This document shows positions 24,214-24,317 of a stretch of DNA of 24,317 nucleotides, one piece after another; position 1 is the first letter of the stretch; each line of letters opens with the position of its first letter. The position numbers were made by a program, and so were the translations under genes. The notes under the pieces are model-generated. The model did not search any database, had not been told where the DNA came from, and was given only the letters and a program-made list of their open reading frames with translations. The DNA is taken from positions 1 through 24,317 of the forward strand of contig NZ_JAKDJE010000046.1 in NCBI RefSeq assembly GCF_030454045.1, given 5' to 3'. The stretch is from Psychrobacter sp. (GTDB taxonomy: Bacteria > Pseudomonadota > Gammaproteobacteria > Pseudomonadales > Moraxellaceae).

Positions 24214-24317
24214 AAAAATAAGTGATAAAGAATCCTATCCCTGATACTCATCAACATAGTAGACCCCACTCTCAACTTGAAATAAGCAAATCAAACTGAA
24301 GAGGCGGGTTACCAAGT

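Noticed and set aside
1..24317. CRISPR array or tRNA/rRNA genes
   Set aside because: No regularly spaced repeat series was found, and no cloverleaf-like or rRNA-like sequence was recognised in the intergenic regions.

Overview
The window is most likely chromosomal DNA of a gammaproteobacterium of the Moraxellaceae, with Psychrobacter the best guess. This rests on gene content and remembered resemblance, not on a search. The pointers are an Acr1-type fatty acyl-CoA reductase (the wax-ester enzyme known from Acinetobacter), two glycine-betaine type uptake systems, a secreted thioredoxin-MsrA-MsrB fusion, AT-leaning intergenic DNA, and housekeeping proteins with acidic or polar insertions. I see no rRNA, tRNA, CRISPR array, transposase, integrase or phage structural gene.

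Layout. 111-4750 (minus) is a run of five co-directional genes, transcribed from the alpha/beta hydrolase through zapE, a YdjA-like nitroreductase and gpsA to sixA. 4996-7469 (plus) holds a small lipoprotein with its own branched terminator, then xseA and xseB (exonuclease VII). pncB (NAD salvage) converges on xseB with one base between the stop codons. 8993-10780 (minus) encodes the triple-domain methionine sulfoxide repair protein. 11053-13942 (minus) is a two-gene betaine/choline ABC importer in which the binding protein and permease are one polypeptide. 14289-15773 (minus) is a coniferyl-aldehyde-dehydrogenase-like ALDH, divergent from lipB. ppa and a small L7/L12-C-terminus-like membrane protein follow on the plus strand. 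18393-19423 is a gene-poor, AT-rich stretch with one 74-codon ORF and several inverted repeats. Then come acr1 (minus), a DUF1622-like membrane protein (plus, TTG start), dusB (minus) and a BCCT transporter (minus).

Shared themes are osmotic adaptation (ABC importer plus BCCT carrier), envelope oxidative repair, lipid and aldehyde metabolism (acr1, calB-like ALDH, gpsA), and core maintenance (xseAB, pncB, lipB, ppa, dusB, zapE).

No new multi-gene system is evident. The most interesting signals are in non-coding DNA: a perfect terminator hairpin whose U-run abuts the dusB start codon and overlaps a dusB promoter candidate, a GC-rich inverted repeat over the predicted ppa start site, a 20-bp tandem duplication in the promoter after ppa, and the structured gene-poor segment around 18.4-19.4 kb. 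Protein families were assigned from motifs and memory, without database searches.
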